Source of the DNA: Liopterus haemorrhoidalis
Taxonomy: Eukaryota > Arthropoda > Insecta > Coleoptera > Dytiscidae
Length of the DNA: 64,000 nt
Direction: 5' to 3'
NCBI GenBank assembly: GCA_963971575.1
Contig: OZ020616.1
Coordinates: 40,824,250 to 40,888,249, forward strand
Positions 1 through 11,200 of this stretch are shown one piece after another. A program made the translations under genes and the position numbers. How positions within the stretch are numbered: the stretch's first letter is position 1; each line of letters begins with the position of its first letter. The notes beneath the pieces are model-generated. The model searched no databases and was not told where the DNA came from. It worked only from the letters and a program-made list of their open reading frames with translations.

Positions 1-290
1 AATCTTTACTCTTCTTTTAATTTTGTTTGATAAATGGCTTTACAGTTCTACTCTACATTACGCAGATCCAGAAATGAATACCAGATTCTTAATTATATAT
101 AATTAAATTCGTTTAATTAATAGCGAATGATTTATTAAGTCCAAAATTTTGTTTTAAAATGTTTTCTTTAATAACAGAAGTTTAGAAATAAATGAATGGG
201 ATAAAGATTAAAAGAAAAATGTTAAATTGTTTGTAGATAAATAGCTATTTGCTACATTTTTAACCCACAACAATTATGGGTAAGATAGGT
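1..290. other. AT-rich stretch, nothing recognised
   Basis: I see no coding potential, no terminal repeats and no long tandem repeat here. It is the left flank of the TIR element that begins at 298. Confidence 0.5.
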
Positions 291-297
291 TATATTA

Positions 298-1605
298 GGG
301 GAGATGTGGGGACGGTGGCACACATTTTGGTTTTCTGTACATAACATCTTCATTTTTGAATTTTTTAAATAAATCTTTTCGCCACTTAATACTTATAATA
401 TCGTTGTTTAAATAACCTGTTAAAAATTAATTTTTGTTGACCTCTGTAATTGTGCCACTTTACCTATACGTGAGGGTACAGTGAAACAGCATTAGGGATA
501 CAGTGGAACAGTAAATATAATAGGTATCCAAAAAATCTGTATATGTATTAATATGTTTATTGAAACTTCAATTCAATGTCTTTCAAAATAAATCATCTAA
601 TAAGTAATTAAATAATGTATATAAATATATAAATGTAAATTTATTATTAATATAAAAAAATAAACTTTGGTAAGTTCCTTGGAAACAGTAAGTTTTGATA
701 GTTTTTATTTTAATGTTAATTATATTTAATTAAATTTACTGTAAAAATCAAAGCGTCTAAACGGTGTTTTGTGCTATCAGACGGAGCAGGAGATGGTAAA
801 ACTTTTATCAGCTCTGATTTTTTAAATGTGTAATTTTTATTTGTTTTAATAAATTTAAAGAGTAGAGTCAGCCGTCGGAGATGTTACTACTATATCGTCA
901 GTCGTTATTTCTATGATTTTCCCTATAGAGTGGCTCTTCATTTTATTTTTTGCATGTCCTTCAAATATTAAGGCATATTGCCTTACTTTAATATCCTTGT
1001 TTACGTAGTCTGTCAAATCTGTATCACATTCAGAGTCAACATTATCATCTGAGTTTGAATTCTCATCAATATTGACATCAGTATCAAACGTGTCTGAACT
1101 TACAAGAATATCTTTTAATTTTCTGATCTTTTTTATTTTACGCAGCTTAGAATTGTTCTTGTAACTCGTACCCACGTACGTGGGTACAGTGGCTCACTGT
1201 ACCACTGTAACCACATAACACGTGTGCCACTGTTAGCCTAACCCTATTTTCACGAACATTTTATCAAATATAATAAATGATATTGTTTAGAACATTAGTA
1301 ATTGCTTTACACTGTAGACAAATGACCAATTTACAACATGTAATACGAATTTTCTTACTAATTTAGTTGTGTGTCGTTCAAATAAAAAATTTCTTGTTAC
1401 GATAAACTTTAGTTTGTCAATCTCAAATCAACATTTTCATTATAAATGGCAGGACTTAAATTTATAGACTCAAAATGTGGATAGTATAATTTCTCAGTAC
1501 CAGAGGGGCCTATATATACCCAAACAGAAATGAAAATATTCTATATTTCAAAGATATTTCAAATGTTCCACTGTACCAATTGTGCCACCATCCCCACATG
1601 TCCCC
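298..1605. mobile_element. TIR DNA transposon, 1.3 kb, family unassigned
   Basis: The two ends are inverted copies of each other: 23 of 25 terminal bases match, starting GGGGA and ending GGTGGCACA. The element is flanked by TATATTA at 291-297 and again at 1606-1612, which looks like a 7-bp target duplication, or a TA duplication in a similar context. Inside, phrases such as CAGTGGAACAGT recur in both orientations, so the subterminal regions are also repetitive. The only long frame is a minus-strand remnant at 855-1175. TIR and flank are seen directly; the superfamily is not settled. Confidence 0.7.
855..1175 (-). pseudogene. Possible C-terminal tail of a DDE transposase
   Basis: A 106-codon open frame with no ATG at its start. 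It has a basic stretch, then an acidic Ser/Asp/Asn-rich linker (about residues 25-55), then a segment reading DIKVRQYALIF, IGKIIEI and DDIVVT. That order resembles the acidic linker and small beta-rich tail at the end of pogo-like transposases of arthropods. This comparison is from memory and is weak. It lies inside the TIR element 298-1605 and no catalytic D or E region can be found upstream, so the element would be non-autonomous. It could also be a chance frame. Confidence 0.35.
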
Positions 1606-1612
1606 TATATTA

Positions 1613-2401
1613 TAACATAAGTTTCATAGGGCACGATATTGCCTCGTCGAGGTTAGAAAACGAGGCGCGAAGCGACGAGTTTACTAGTTGACAATTGCGG
1701 TAAGTTTTATGTAACGAGTTTTTTATACTAATTTTTCTATTTTGCTTTTTCATTACTCAAAAAGCAATGTTAGTATTATATAATCAAACAACATCTTTTT
1801 TCAAGATACAACAGTTTTCTAAAGAAGTTAGTTCAATGGCAAATGAACTAATCAGCAAGCCACTTATTTATATATTTCTGTCTCGCACATGCCTTTTAAG
1901 CATAAGTATAACAAATTTTTTAGTTGTATGAAATATAATGTTTAGTATGAATCATAATGAAGCTGATTACAACATTCAACTCAGGTAGATAAAACTAATT
2001 TAGAACAAAATACAAGAACTTAATTTAGAAGCTAGGCAATGTAATTGCTATTGTAAAGATATAAATATTTGGGATTGAAAATAACTAAAATCAAAATGGA
2101 AATCTAGACCAAAGGTCGCCAATCTACGGCTTGACACCTGGATTGAATGGCCCGCAACATACCTCAGATTTTGTAATGATTTTTTTATTTTGCTCATCAC
2201 TTCAGTGTTAAATCATGTTTCCTTTTCTTTTTTGCTCCTCACTAGAACTTATCTGTTTCCTTTTTTTTCATGACTCTTATGTTTATCTGAATATATTCAA
2301 ATATAACAAACGGAGATAGAAACTACAGACGTGCGCTGGTACCAGTAGTTCAAATACATTATTGATGGCTTACATAGAATTGTATGAAATAGATATATAT
2401 T
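1613..2401. other. No gene; possible decayed hAT end near 2105
   Basis: No open frame of note. At 2105-2160 the text GGTCGCCAATCTACGGC followed by TGGCCCGC resembles ends of hAT elements of the type that read GTGGGCAAACTACGGCCC, but no partner end or target duplication was found. Confidence 0.3.
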
Positions 2402-2950
2402 TATATGTAGTTTATTAGATTCCGAGATAATAGGTCAAGAACAAAGAATTACTCAGTATTGACATAAAACTAGTTTCGATAAACTTGTATTATCTTCTTC
2501 AGTTATACTACATAATTCGAAACAGAGAAATGATACAAATTAGGAATTATACAATAAATTAGTCACTTTTGTCTTAATTAAATATAAATCTTACTCAATA
2601 ATGGTACATTTGAAGTGATGTGAATAGTCCTCCTCCAGATGAGGGTGGATCTTAAAAAACTGTCATATTTTATTATAGCAATATTTTAAAAACAAATTAA
2701 AAACCAGATTAAAATCACTATAAAGTCATAAAATTATTAAGTATCACAGACTAGAAAATATTATAAAATAAAATACAGTAAAATAGACAAAAATCAATCA
2801 CAAAATTTCACAGAATTTAAAATGGAAGAAAATTAACCTTAGTTGACTAACATTGTGAAACAGAATGAGACAACATTAACGGAGATAAAAAAAAATTATA
2901 AACTAGTTAAGACAATCAGAAATTCAAATTAAAACGCGCGTATAGATTTA
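2402..2950. repeat. Left inverted arm of PLE-1
   Basis: Reads as the reverse complement of 5085-6039 once the 410-bp insertion in the right arm is skipped. It has scattered substitutions and small indels, so the two arms are not recent identical copies. Confidence 0.8.
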
Positions 2951-2983
2951 TTATCTTTTATACAGCTGATGACGTAGTCATAA

Positions 2984-3935
2984 CAATAGGGGATACGCAT
3001 AAAATTTGTATTTTCTTAAAACTACATTATTTTGATATGTTAATGTTAGTTATGTCACCTAACAAAACAAAAATTACATTTTAATTAATTTTATAGCCAA
3101 ATTTTTGAATTAAAATATTGTAAATTTGAAATAAGCCGACCACGGAGTGAAGGTTGCCGAGTAAAAACGACTGAGTATGACGTCAAACGATAGGGGTTTC
3201 ACATCACAGATACAGCTACAACATACACTTTACACGTGTGTGTATTGTATTGTTCGAGAGTTTTGTATTTGTTTTTAAACAATTTTTCACGCATTTATTA
3301 TTAAAATGGCAGATAAAGATTTTGTTAGGGCTCAGAGTGATAATTTACCCAACATTGATGCATTTATGCTCATGGCATATATGAAAAATAATGAATGCTA
3401 CAGTGCTGAAGAAATACGTGGTGTCAAAGTAATTTTTATTTTATATTCTATAACTTTATGTAAACAAACGCTGCAACTCTGTAAAATGTAAATATTTATG
3501 TAATTTAGATGTCAGAATTTTACTACATTGTTTACATGAAGTTACAAAACGTTAGAGGCATAATTGAAATACTGCAATATAAGTTATCTATTTTAATATA
3601 AAATTAAATTCGGTAAACATGTATAAATTGTTTTTATAGAATTGAACTTTATTTTAATTAAAATCACTCTAACTTTACATAACCTATAAAAGTTATACAA
3701 ACAAATAAGTCCACAACAGACTATGTACGCCGGTAAGCTAGTAGTGTCAGCGTGTATGCGTCAGTTAGAAGGGGTATGACGTCACACGTCGTTTTCGCGC
3801 GCTACATACATTTATAATTTTTTTAAGCCTTCAAATTTAAAAAAAAAAAAATGAAAAACTGTTTTTTATGTTTATATGCAACAAGAGGAATATAATAAAA
3901 AAAATAAATAAAAAAATCATGCCTATCCCCTATTG
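2984..3935 (+). mobile_element. TIR element carrying a host-like exon
   Basis: The ends CAATAGGGGATACGCAT and its inverted counterpart ATGCCTATCCCCTATTG face each other. The element cuts the 3' part of PLE-1 immediately after the Penelope coding end, so it is an insertion. It contains a plus-strand exon at 3306-3428 and several TGACGTCA-like sites (around 3180 and 3780). No transposase is visible. A target duplication could not be fixed. Confidence 0.5.
3306..3428 (+). CDS. First exon like SWIM/YqaJ-domain multicopy insect genes
   Basis: An ATG in good context (AAAATGG) opens a 41-codon frame that includes NLPNIDAFML and ends EEIRGVK directly before a GT donor (GTAATT) at 3429. I recall this N-terminal segment from a family of multicopy insect proteins that continue with a SWIM zinc finger (CxCx-n-CxH) and a YqaJ-type nuclease domain. 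The recollection rests on the DAFML, NECYSAEEIRGVK pattern and the splice position. Neither the SWIM nor the YqaJ part is in this window, so this is an isolated exon carried by the surrounding TIR element. It may be a captured fragment rather than a working gene. Confidence 0.45.
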
Positions 3936-4240
3936 TGTAAATTGGTAGTGTCTTGTTGGACATTAATCTTATTTTTATTAGATTTTATGTATATCATTTC
4001 TTTTATAAGTCTTTTATAATAATTATTTTCAGTATCTAAAATAACATAATTTTCAAAGTCAAAATTATGATTTTTTTCAGTAATGTGTATAGGAATAGGA
4101 AGTTGTTTTAAATTTCTAACATCTTGTTTGTGTTGTGTTATGCATTTTTTTACATACTGGCAAGTCTGTCCTATGTATGTCGACAAACAATCTTTACCTT
4201 GAATTCTGTAAATGACATTAACGCTACGTACAACCCCCAG
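3923..4240 (-). pseudogene. Penelope-like GIY-YIG endonuclease end
   Basis: Translated on the minus strand this gives VIYRI, a Cys, then STYIGQT, the core of the GIY-YIG nuclease that follows the reverse transcriptase in Penelope-like elements. Downstream come QHKQDVRN, then HITEKNHNFDFEN, which is the typical E-x-NH-x-F region, and a charged end. The frame is cut on its 5' side at about 4240 by a MITE and on its 3' side by the TIR element ending at 3935. No RT motif (YVDD-type) is present upstream, so this is a 3' fragment. Confidence 0.75.
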
Positions 4241-4248
4241 AGATTATT

Positions 4249-4956
4249 AGTTTCTTATACAAAACTAACAATCTGAAATAAAATTAGTGACAATCTATAC
4301 ATCATATTTAGCACAGAATTTTTATCTATCTAATAGGATATTTTTGATTGTAGAAAAAATTATTGTAAAAATGTTATTGCTAAATAACAGGTATAATAGG
4401 TATTACACAACAAAGTTCTGTAATTTTTTAAATATATTTGTGGGTTTCAAATAATTTTTATATTTATATAGTTTTGTGTAGAAATGTTCAAATAATACGT
4501 TAATATTTTTTTCGACATGATTCTTTATAGTTTAGAGCCTTCGTTGAAAAATATTATACTTGATGATAATAAAATGCCACTTGGTACAAGTATTCTTTAC
4601 ATAAAATGAAACATTTTTATCCGCTGCACCTATATTGAGAACCCTGGCAGATTCGAGGTGGCGGCAAAAGTAGATTACCAACTGCAATAACTATAAGTAA
4701 TTTTCACAAAAGAACAAATTATCCCCAAACATATTTGTAGAATGAAGCTTTAGCTACAATTTGCCGCAAGGCACACAGATATGCGTCGAATGGTTTACAA
4801 GATTGTGTCTATAACGCAAGTTGTTTATTTACAATTACATGACAGTTCTTTTGACAATTAAAAATATCCTATTACGTAGATAAAAATTCGCTGAAAATTT
4901 TGATGTATAGATTGTTACTAATTTTATTTCAGGTTGTTAGTTTTGTATAGGAAACT
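4249..4956. mobile_element. MITE with about 110-bp terminal inverted repeats
   Basis: The segment at 4249-4360 is the inverted counterpart of 4838-4956: AGTTTCTTATACAAAACTAA at one end, and the reverse of AGTTTCCTATACAAAAC at the other. The region between is AT-rich with no frame. It truncates the PLE-1 coding remnant. The target duplication is unclear. Confidence 0.6.
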
Positions 4957-5084
4957 GTACGGTTGTGCGCACCCTTAATATCCTTATCTTTCTTATCTTT
5001 ATCTTTTATCCTAGAAAATAGTAGGTTCACTGTTTTGTAATATTTGTACGTGATTTTTATCCTTGGGTAATAAAAAGGTAATAA

Positions 5085-6039
5085 ATCTATACGAGCGTTT
5101 TAATTTGTATTTCTGATTGTCTTAACTAGTTTAAATATTTTTTTTATCTCCGGTTATGTTGTCGCAGTCGCAGTGTCTACACTGCGACTGAGGGGATGCA
5201 TAGTGGCAAGGGGAGGGGTGGGAAGGAGGACGAGAAAGAAGTTAAGGCAATCTTCTGGAATGTGGCAGGGATTAAAGGAAAGGATGAAGAATTTTGGAAA
5301 GGAATTTTGAAGGAATTTCAATGTAGAGATGGAGTCTAGGAGGAAGAGATAATGGAACTGATGAGCGAAGAAGGCAAGGGAGAAAGATGTGCAAGAGAAC
5401 TGGAGGCAAGAAGAAAGGATATCGAAGAGGGAAGTCAGAAGGAGAATAGGAAGAAAGAAAAGGACACTGGAAGACACCGAAGAAGAAAGAAATGAAAAAA
5501 TATTCGAATGTGGAAAGAAAGGGAGAATTGTAATACATTTATTGTAATACATTTATTATGTGTGTGTGTTGTCGCAGTCTGTTTCACAATGTTTGTCAAC
5601 TAAGGTTAATTTTCTTCCATTTTAAATTCTGTGATATTTTGTGATTGATTTTTGTCTATTTTATTGTATTTTATTTTATAATATTTTCTAGTCTATGATA
5701 CTTAATAATTTTATGACTTTATAGAGATTTTAATCTGGTTTTTAATTTGTTTTTAAAATATTGCTATAATAAAATATGACAGTTTTTTATTATCCACCCT
5801 CATCTGGAGGAGGGTTATTCACATCACTTAAAATGTACCATTATTGAGTAAGATTTATATTTAATTAAGACACAAGTGACTAATTTATTGTATAATTCCT
5901 AATTTGTATCATTTCTCTGTTTCGAAATATGTAGTGTAACTGAAGAAGATAATACAAGTTTATCGAAACTAGTTTTACGTCAGTACTGAGTAATTCTTTG
6001 TTCCTGACCTATTATCCCGGCATCTAATAAACTACATAT
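5085..6039. repeat. Right inverted arm of PLE-1
   Basis: Inverted copy of 2402-2950, interrupted by a GA-rich insertion at about 5170-5579. It ends in TAATAAACTACATAT, matching the left arm end. Confidence 0.8.
5170..5579 (+). mobile_element. Short LINE-derived insertion in PLE-1 arm
   Basis: The insert is flanked by the direct repeat GTTGTCGCAGTC at 5158-5169 and 5568-5579, absent from the other arm, so it is a 12-bp target duplication. It is GA-rich, unlike its surroundings. From about 5236 the plus strand reads IFWNVAGIKGKDEEFW, the start of the endonuclease domain of many insect non-LTR elements (AFWNVAG-type). The frame stops at 5330 and no RT follows. The 3' end has a doubled TGTAATACATTTAT. 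I read it as an internally deleted or 5'-type LINE derivative. Confidence 0.6.
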
Positions 6040-6289
6040 TCATACTTCTGAGGTCGACAACATATACTTAGATATATATGTGTTTATCGGTTATTTGTCG
6101 ATCGATCGGCATTAACTATACAGTGTTAAAGAAAAAAATAGTTAATGAATAAGCTCATGCAAAAGAAATAATAGTGCTAATAGTATTCAGAATAATAAAA
6201 GATCAAGTATATTAAAGTCATGTCGAATATATTAAAGTTGATCGACTTGAGAAGTCTCCTGAACTATAGATAGATAAACAGATAGACTA

Positions 6290-6801
6290 CAGTGGTGGCC
6301 AAATTATTAGGGACAGTGCAGATTTTCTGTAGTTTTCAAATGAATTTAGTGAGGAAATAAGTGGCTTTGGGTCTCGTATTTATTTTTATTCATCAGAGTG
6401 CTTTATTTAAAATATAAAACGACATAATTGCTTATTCATAACCATTTATTTTTGTACAAAAAGTGTTAATTTAACAAATTAAGTAAAATCTTAATATTTT
6501 GTAATGTCACCCTTTGCTGCGTTTGCGGCTTCCAGGCGTTTGGGCATGCTTTCTATGCAGACTTTTGCATTGTGTCGGAGATTGGGGTTGTGATGCCACT
6601 CTCTGATAAGGGTTTCTGTCAATTGCCGCTTGGTGGTGATGATTTCTTTGGCGACCTCCCGCTTTTTAAAATAATAATGATACCAGCAACAAGAATATAG
6701 AAGAAAAATGATTTAAAAACAATTTATTTTCTCACAAAATGCATTTAAACTTGAAAATTGCAGGGGAGGTGTACAGTCCCTAATAATTTGGCCACTTACT
6801 G
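6290..6801 (-). mobile_element. Deleted Tc1-like transposon with TA flanks
   Basis: The ends are inverted: CAGTGGTGGCCAAATTATTA at the left and its near-complement with AAGTGGCCAAATTATTA at the right, each bounded by TA. At 512 bp it is about a third of a usual Tc1 element. Only the 3' end of the transposase gene survives. Confidence 0.85.
6491..6667 (-). pseudogene. Tc1-like transposase, C-terminal end
   Basis: The minus strand encodes LIREWHHNPNLRH, then VCIESMPKRLEAANAAKG and a stop. It fits the end of Tc1 transposases, where W...I...SMPRR appears shortly before the stop. About 57 residues remain and the catalytic DDE region has been lost. It lies wholly inside the TA-flanked element. Confidence 0.8.
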
Positions 6802-6803
6802 TA

Positions 6804-8843
6804 GTTTTTGTGTCACTTTAAGGCTCGGGATATAGAACTGATCTCTATTGACCAGTATTACCCAACTCTCCCCTACACCTCTGGACCATACTCATAATTT
6901 TCGAGAAATCTCAAGATTGGGGTATTGTAGAATTCTTTTCACAACCTTTTGAATAAAGCAGTGAGGTCATAGGTCTTAGTTTTTCATAGTTTACATTGCA
7001 CTTGTCTAGAGAATAATGGTAGTGCACTTTGCATTTTACTTGCAAATAACTCACCAAGTAAAAGTGTTGAAGTCACCATCTCAACACAAACTAGTACTTA
7101 GAAGTTTCTTAAGACACACTAGAGACATTTTATAATCCTGTGAATACAACCCTGTCCACTCCCCAAAGTATAAGGGATGGTAAAATCTTAGTAACCACAT
7201 ATTCTTGCGGAAGTATGACATTTTGACTTTAATCTTTGATATAAATATTAAAGTTCGTCTTAGTATATCATTGTTTTAGCTGAGCTTAATCTTGTGGAAT
7301 GGAATTATTAGTGAGTTGCCATTAATTCTCTTATAGGTTTACGTAAAAGTTGTGGTCTTGTGTTAAAGGACTTGTTGGGTTTCTGCGTAGGTAGCAATTC
7401 TTGGAAAAAATTTTAATTCCCTTACACTGTTATCAAAACTATACATCACTATTTAGTTCTTATGATTAGATTTAATAGACTCTGTGATCCTAAAACAATT
7501 TTGCAAGCCCTAGTTTAAGGGTAGGCTGAAAAATGGTCCGAACTTTTAGGCATAGATCACGCAAGTAAAACTTAATAATTGGTGTTAAGTTCTATCACAA
7601 GTCAGAATAGGTATTTTCAATAAAATTTTATTACGTTCTAATAACACGGGCTGGGAAAGTTGGCCGCTTTTAATAATATATGGTAATTTTAATATATAAG
7701 TATTGATAATGCTAGAAAATAATATTTTTTTTCTACAATTGTGGTCTTATTATCTGTGACTCATATTTAGTAGGGCCGAATGTAAATATTACGGTTGTCT
7801 TAAGCTTCATATAAATAAACAATGATGAACTCTTACACATCAAAAGTGTTGAGTGATAAAAATCATATATATACGGTGACGTCAAAAAAGCATGCATTCA
7901 TGATAGTTTCGCAAAACACAAGAGAAAGGCTACAAGGAGTGCTTTTCTTCTTGAAAAGTTTTAATAGTAAGTAAATAATTAAGAATTGCCTTTATTATAA
8001 AGATTTCTGCATATTTTATCTTGTTTTATACTAAAGTTTTTTATCTAAACATATTATCCATTATACTTTCTTTTGAGAATTACAACAAAAGTAGATGTGA
8101 TGGAGAAAAACTAAAACTTGATGTGAAATCAGGATTCGCTTTCTACCTAAATCACTCCTTAAAATCAAAAGTAGCTAAAATTTTATTTTGTTCGCAGCTC
8201 TCTGTAATAAGTTTGGTTCTGACAATAGTGAAAAGCAGTTAGTGTGTTTTTTATTTTAATAAATGAAAATTTCTGAACATCGGGTTGACGATAAGTATCT
8301 ATTAAGAGTTGTCGTATGTAGTATGCAATCATTTGCAGTTGAGTGAATAAGTTGAATAGAGGAAGAACCAGTATGAATGTTGATCACGGACGTCAGAAAT
8401 TTTAAATTCTCGACAACTAAAATTGTCAAAGGTAGTACAGATGAGTGTGGTTCAATAGAACAACAACCGAACTGTTTAGATCTGCAGCCAGCAAAGACAA
8501 AATAGCCATGAGATCCGGAACGGTTAGGAACCTTAAGAAGAAAAAGTAGAGATGTTGTCAAGTATGTTGGCTACCAGTTTTATCACTAATTTAAATTATT
8601 ACCTTCGAAATACTACCCCTCTTTGGCTACATATTGCTAACAGCATATTTCCGGTAACACATTTTGTAGACACTTTTTATAATAGCTTTTAGATGTGTTG
8701 ATTATATTTTCTTCATTCATTTGAGAACGACATCCTTAAAACTAACGGTGGGCAAACTACGATCCACTGGATAAATGTGGCCATCCGATAAGATGGCCAT
8801 CTTATCGGATTTATGATTGATTTTAATTTTACTTTCCCACTTT
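6804..8843. other. No gene recognised
   Basis: Frames at 8021-8242 (+) and 8256-8561 (-) are open but show no recognisable domain. At 8744-8790 GGTGGGCAAACTACGATCC resembles a hAT terminus with no partner. I see nothing else to annotate. Confidence 0.4.
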
Positions 8844-8845
8844 AA

Positions 8846-9531
8846 TGCCCGTATTCACCAAGAGCCGATAAGAATAATGGAACCCATAAATGAACCAATA
8901 GGGTAAATTTGCATTCACCAACCCTCAATAGCGCTACTGCTTCCATAAATCTCTTTTTAAGTTATAGAACTGAAAATCGACCAATAACTTTCTTATAGAT
9001 TGTATAATTTCTTCAAAGTTAAATATATAATCATTTATTAGTTAATAAAAGTTATAAAACAATAGTTTGAAATAATTTAATACAAATTTTAGTGAAAAGA
9101 TATGTTATTTAAATGTCAATAGCAAGTATTCTGTTGATAACCTAACATTTTTTTATATTATTATGTCAAATGTATGATATATTTATTATTATTTCGAATT
9201 TTCTTCCTCCGTAAAATTCTTACTTCTTCTTATTTTTAATTTTTTTACCTATATTAATATTTTCCTTTTTAAAAAAAATTACAAATTCTGTCACCACTAA
9301 ACACTTCAAATACGATACAAACTTTTTAGCTTATATTGAGCAGTTTCGCGCTAAATTTTAACAAAGTTATAATCTAAACATGAAAAATAATAATGGCAAC
9401 TTATTAAATCTCCCTATAGTTATTTATTGAAAGATTTGGGTTGGTGAATATCAAATTGTATTATAGAACCCATAGCTTATATGGCTCCCATAACGATTGG
9501 ACCAATAATAAGGTCGTGGTGAATACGGCCA
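8846..9531. mobile_element. PIF/Harbinger-type MITE, TAA target duplication
   Basis: TAA at 8843-8845 and 9532-9534 bounds a 686-bp element whose ends read TGCCCGTATTCACC and, inverted, TGGCCGTATTCACC. A second inverted pair lies just inside (CATTCACCAACCC / ATTCACCAACCC). A three-base TWA duplication is the Harbinger signature. No transposase frame is present. Confidence 0.75.
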
Positions 9532-9659
9532 TAAGTTTCTTACACATTAGGTGAATTTACACCAACGTAAATAAGCAAAAACCGCCGTAAGAAAGCTCTT
9601 CAGCAGAACTTGGGATATAAAAAAAAGTAGTAATTACAAAAAGAATTATAGTACGCTAA

Positions 9660-10150
9660 ATATTAAGAAACAAAAATAGTCACACGAGGACAAGTCAAGT
9701 GAGTATAGTGAATAGTGGATGGCACACAAGAGTGACTTTGTTTAATAAGATAAGAGAAGTGTGAGCTGGAGCGTTGTCGTGATTATAGATATTGATCAAA
9801 CTGTCTTGACAAGCTCCTTGTGATATTTATTACTTTTGCTCTTCAGTCAACCTCTTTAACAGTCAATATTCAATTAACATGGATTAATTCGTATGGATAA
9901 CCTGCATAACATTATCTTCTGTTTTAAAAATTCAGGTCCTATTCAATCTCATTATCTTTGATTGACTTTTTACCATCTTTAAGACGCTCGAACCACTTAA
10001 AACATGTAGAAGGCTCAGAGAATCTTTTTCAAAAACTACTTTCAAAAGTTCAAGTGTATCTATAGCTATCTTTACAAGTTTTAATCAAAATTTCATATAG
10101 ACACGCTGTTCTTTGATCAGGATCAAATTGTTGGGATGAAAAAATTTAAT
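9660..10150 (-). pseudogene. Decayed Tc1/mariner transposase
   Basis: On the minus strand FKWFERLKDGKKS appears near 9975-10008, matching the helix-turn-helix end of mariner-type DNA-binding domains. HDNAPAHTS appears near 9760-9786, the second catalytic Asp motif. It is followed after a frameshift by SLDLSSCD, equivalent to YSPDLSPCD with the third Asp. Several stops and shifts separate these parts, and much of the catalytic core seems to be missing. Confidence 0.6.
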
Positions 10151-10159
10151 TACAAAAAA

Positions 10160-11200
10160 CTCTATAAAATTCGAAAGAAATAGTTTAGTGAATTGACAGC
10201 TGTATCATATCAAGTTGATATCACTCTTCTCCAATTACTAGATATTGCACACGCGCGTATTTTGAGTATTTTTATATCGAACTTCTTACAACGTGTTTAG
10301 AAATATATTTTGGTATATGTTTCCTTGTATAATTACGTTAAATATCTACGCCAGCGACATTTATTTATATATTTATGTACTTTTTTAATATTATAATTCT
10401 CTTTCAGTAAAATATTGCGACGTGGCTACTTAATTAACAATAATTTTCTTATAATTTATTTTGAAGACCAAATTAAATTATGTCTTACTCTTTTTGTGTC
10501 GAAGATTAAACATGACACTAATTAAGAACAGAAAAATAAAACAGGTTGAAATACAGCGTAGAAAGAAGAGAAAATAATTAAAACGTTATTTGAATTTGAA
10601 TAATAAATATTTACTGCAGGAAAAAACAATTAACACAAAATACCATTTAAAAAACAAATGCTTAAAGACAAAAATGCCTTTGTCAATAAAAATGAAATGG
10701 TGGAGACATCTTTGGGAATATTTAAACACTATATTCTGTTGGACCAATAATTATTTTAAAAGTCTAAGTATTTAATCTAATCATATTATATATAATTTGT
10801 AAAGTTAGGACGTACTTATGCTTTGAAGTATATTTAATATGTATTCATAAGCGTAGTTTCTAAATGTAAAATTTGGCATCTTTTAAATTTATTTTTAAAA
10901 GCCGATCTGTAAGTTTGCTTGTGTCAGTCGCGCAAAATTCTAGGGTTCTCGAGGTTATAAAGCCAGAAAAGTCCTTTTTTGCAGCACCCTGTCTATCATA
11001 AGTTTTGTTCTTGACGAAAATGTCCAAATAAATATTTAAAAAAAAAAAAAAATGATTATCAGTTGCAGATAAGACAGATGGGTAGTAAGACAGATGGACA
11101 GATGTCCATCTGTCGATAGTAAGGTAGAGTGATGTCAATAGTAAGGTAGAATTTCGTAGCCTAGCTGGTTTAGATTTTGTAGGGTCGTACAAGGGCTACC
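10160..11200. other. No gene recognised
   Basis: AT-rich. The minus-strand frame at 10860-11192 has no recognisable domain. A small perfect hairpin (CAGATGGACAGATGTCCATCTG) type of inversion is visible at about 11087-11112. Confidence 0.4.

Larger units (their letters stand above)
2402..6039 (-). mobile_element. Penelope-like element bounded by inverted arms (PLE-1)
   Basis: An arm at 2402-2950 is repeated in inverted orientation at 5085-6039. Both arms contain a GAAGAAGATAATACAAG block followed by a TTTATCGAAAC or equivalent, a 3' UTR signature shared with other Penelope tails in this window. The GIY-YIG coding end lies between the arms on the minus strand. Inverted or tandem terminal repeats are a known feature of Penelope-like elements. 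Three later insertions break it up: 2984-3935, 4249-4956 and about 5170-5579 (in the right arm). The reverse transcriptase part is missing. Confidence 0.7.

Noticed and set aside
5154..5552. 132-codon minus frame rich in Phe, Leu and Ser
   Set aside because: Shadow of the GA-rich LINE-derived insertion whose plus strand carries the meaningful endonuclease segment.
8256..8561. 101-codon minus frame as a gene
   Set aside because: Open but without a recognised domain, splice logic or codon signal. Kept only as a remark in the regional entry.
10860..11192. 110-codon minus frame next to the first mariner
   Set aside because: No recognisable motif, low complexity in the middle (poly-Phe from an A-run), and no ATG context or splice support that I could justify.
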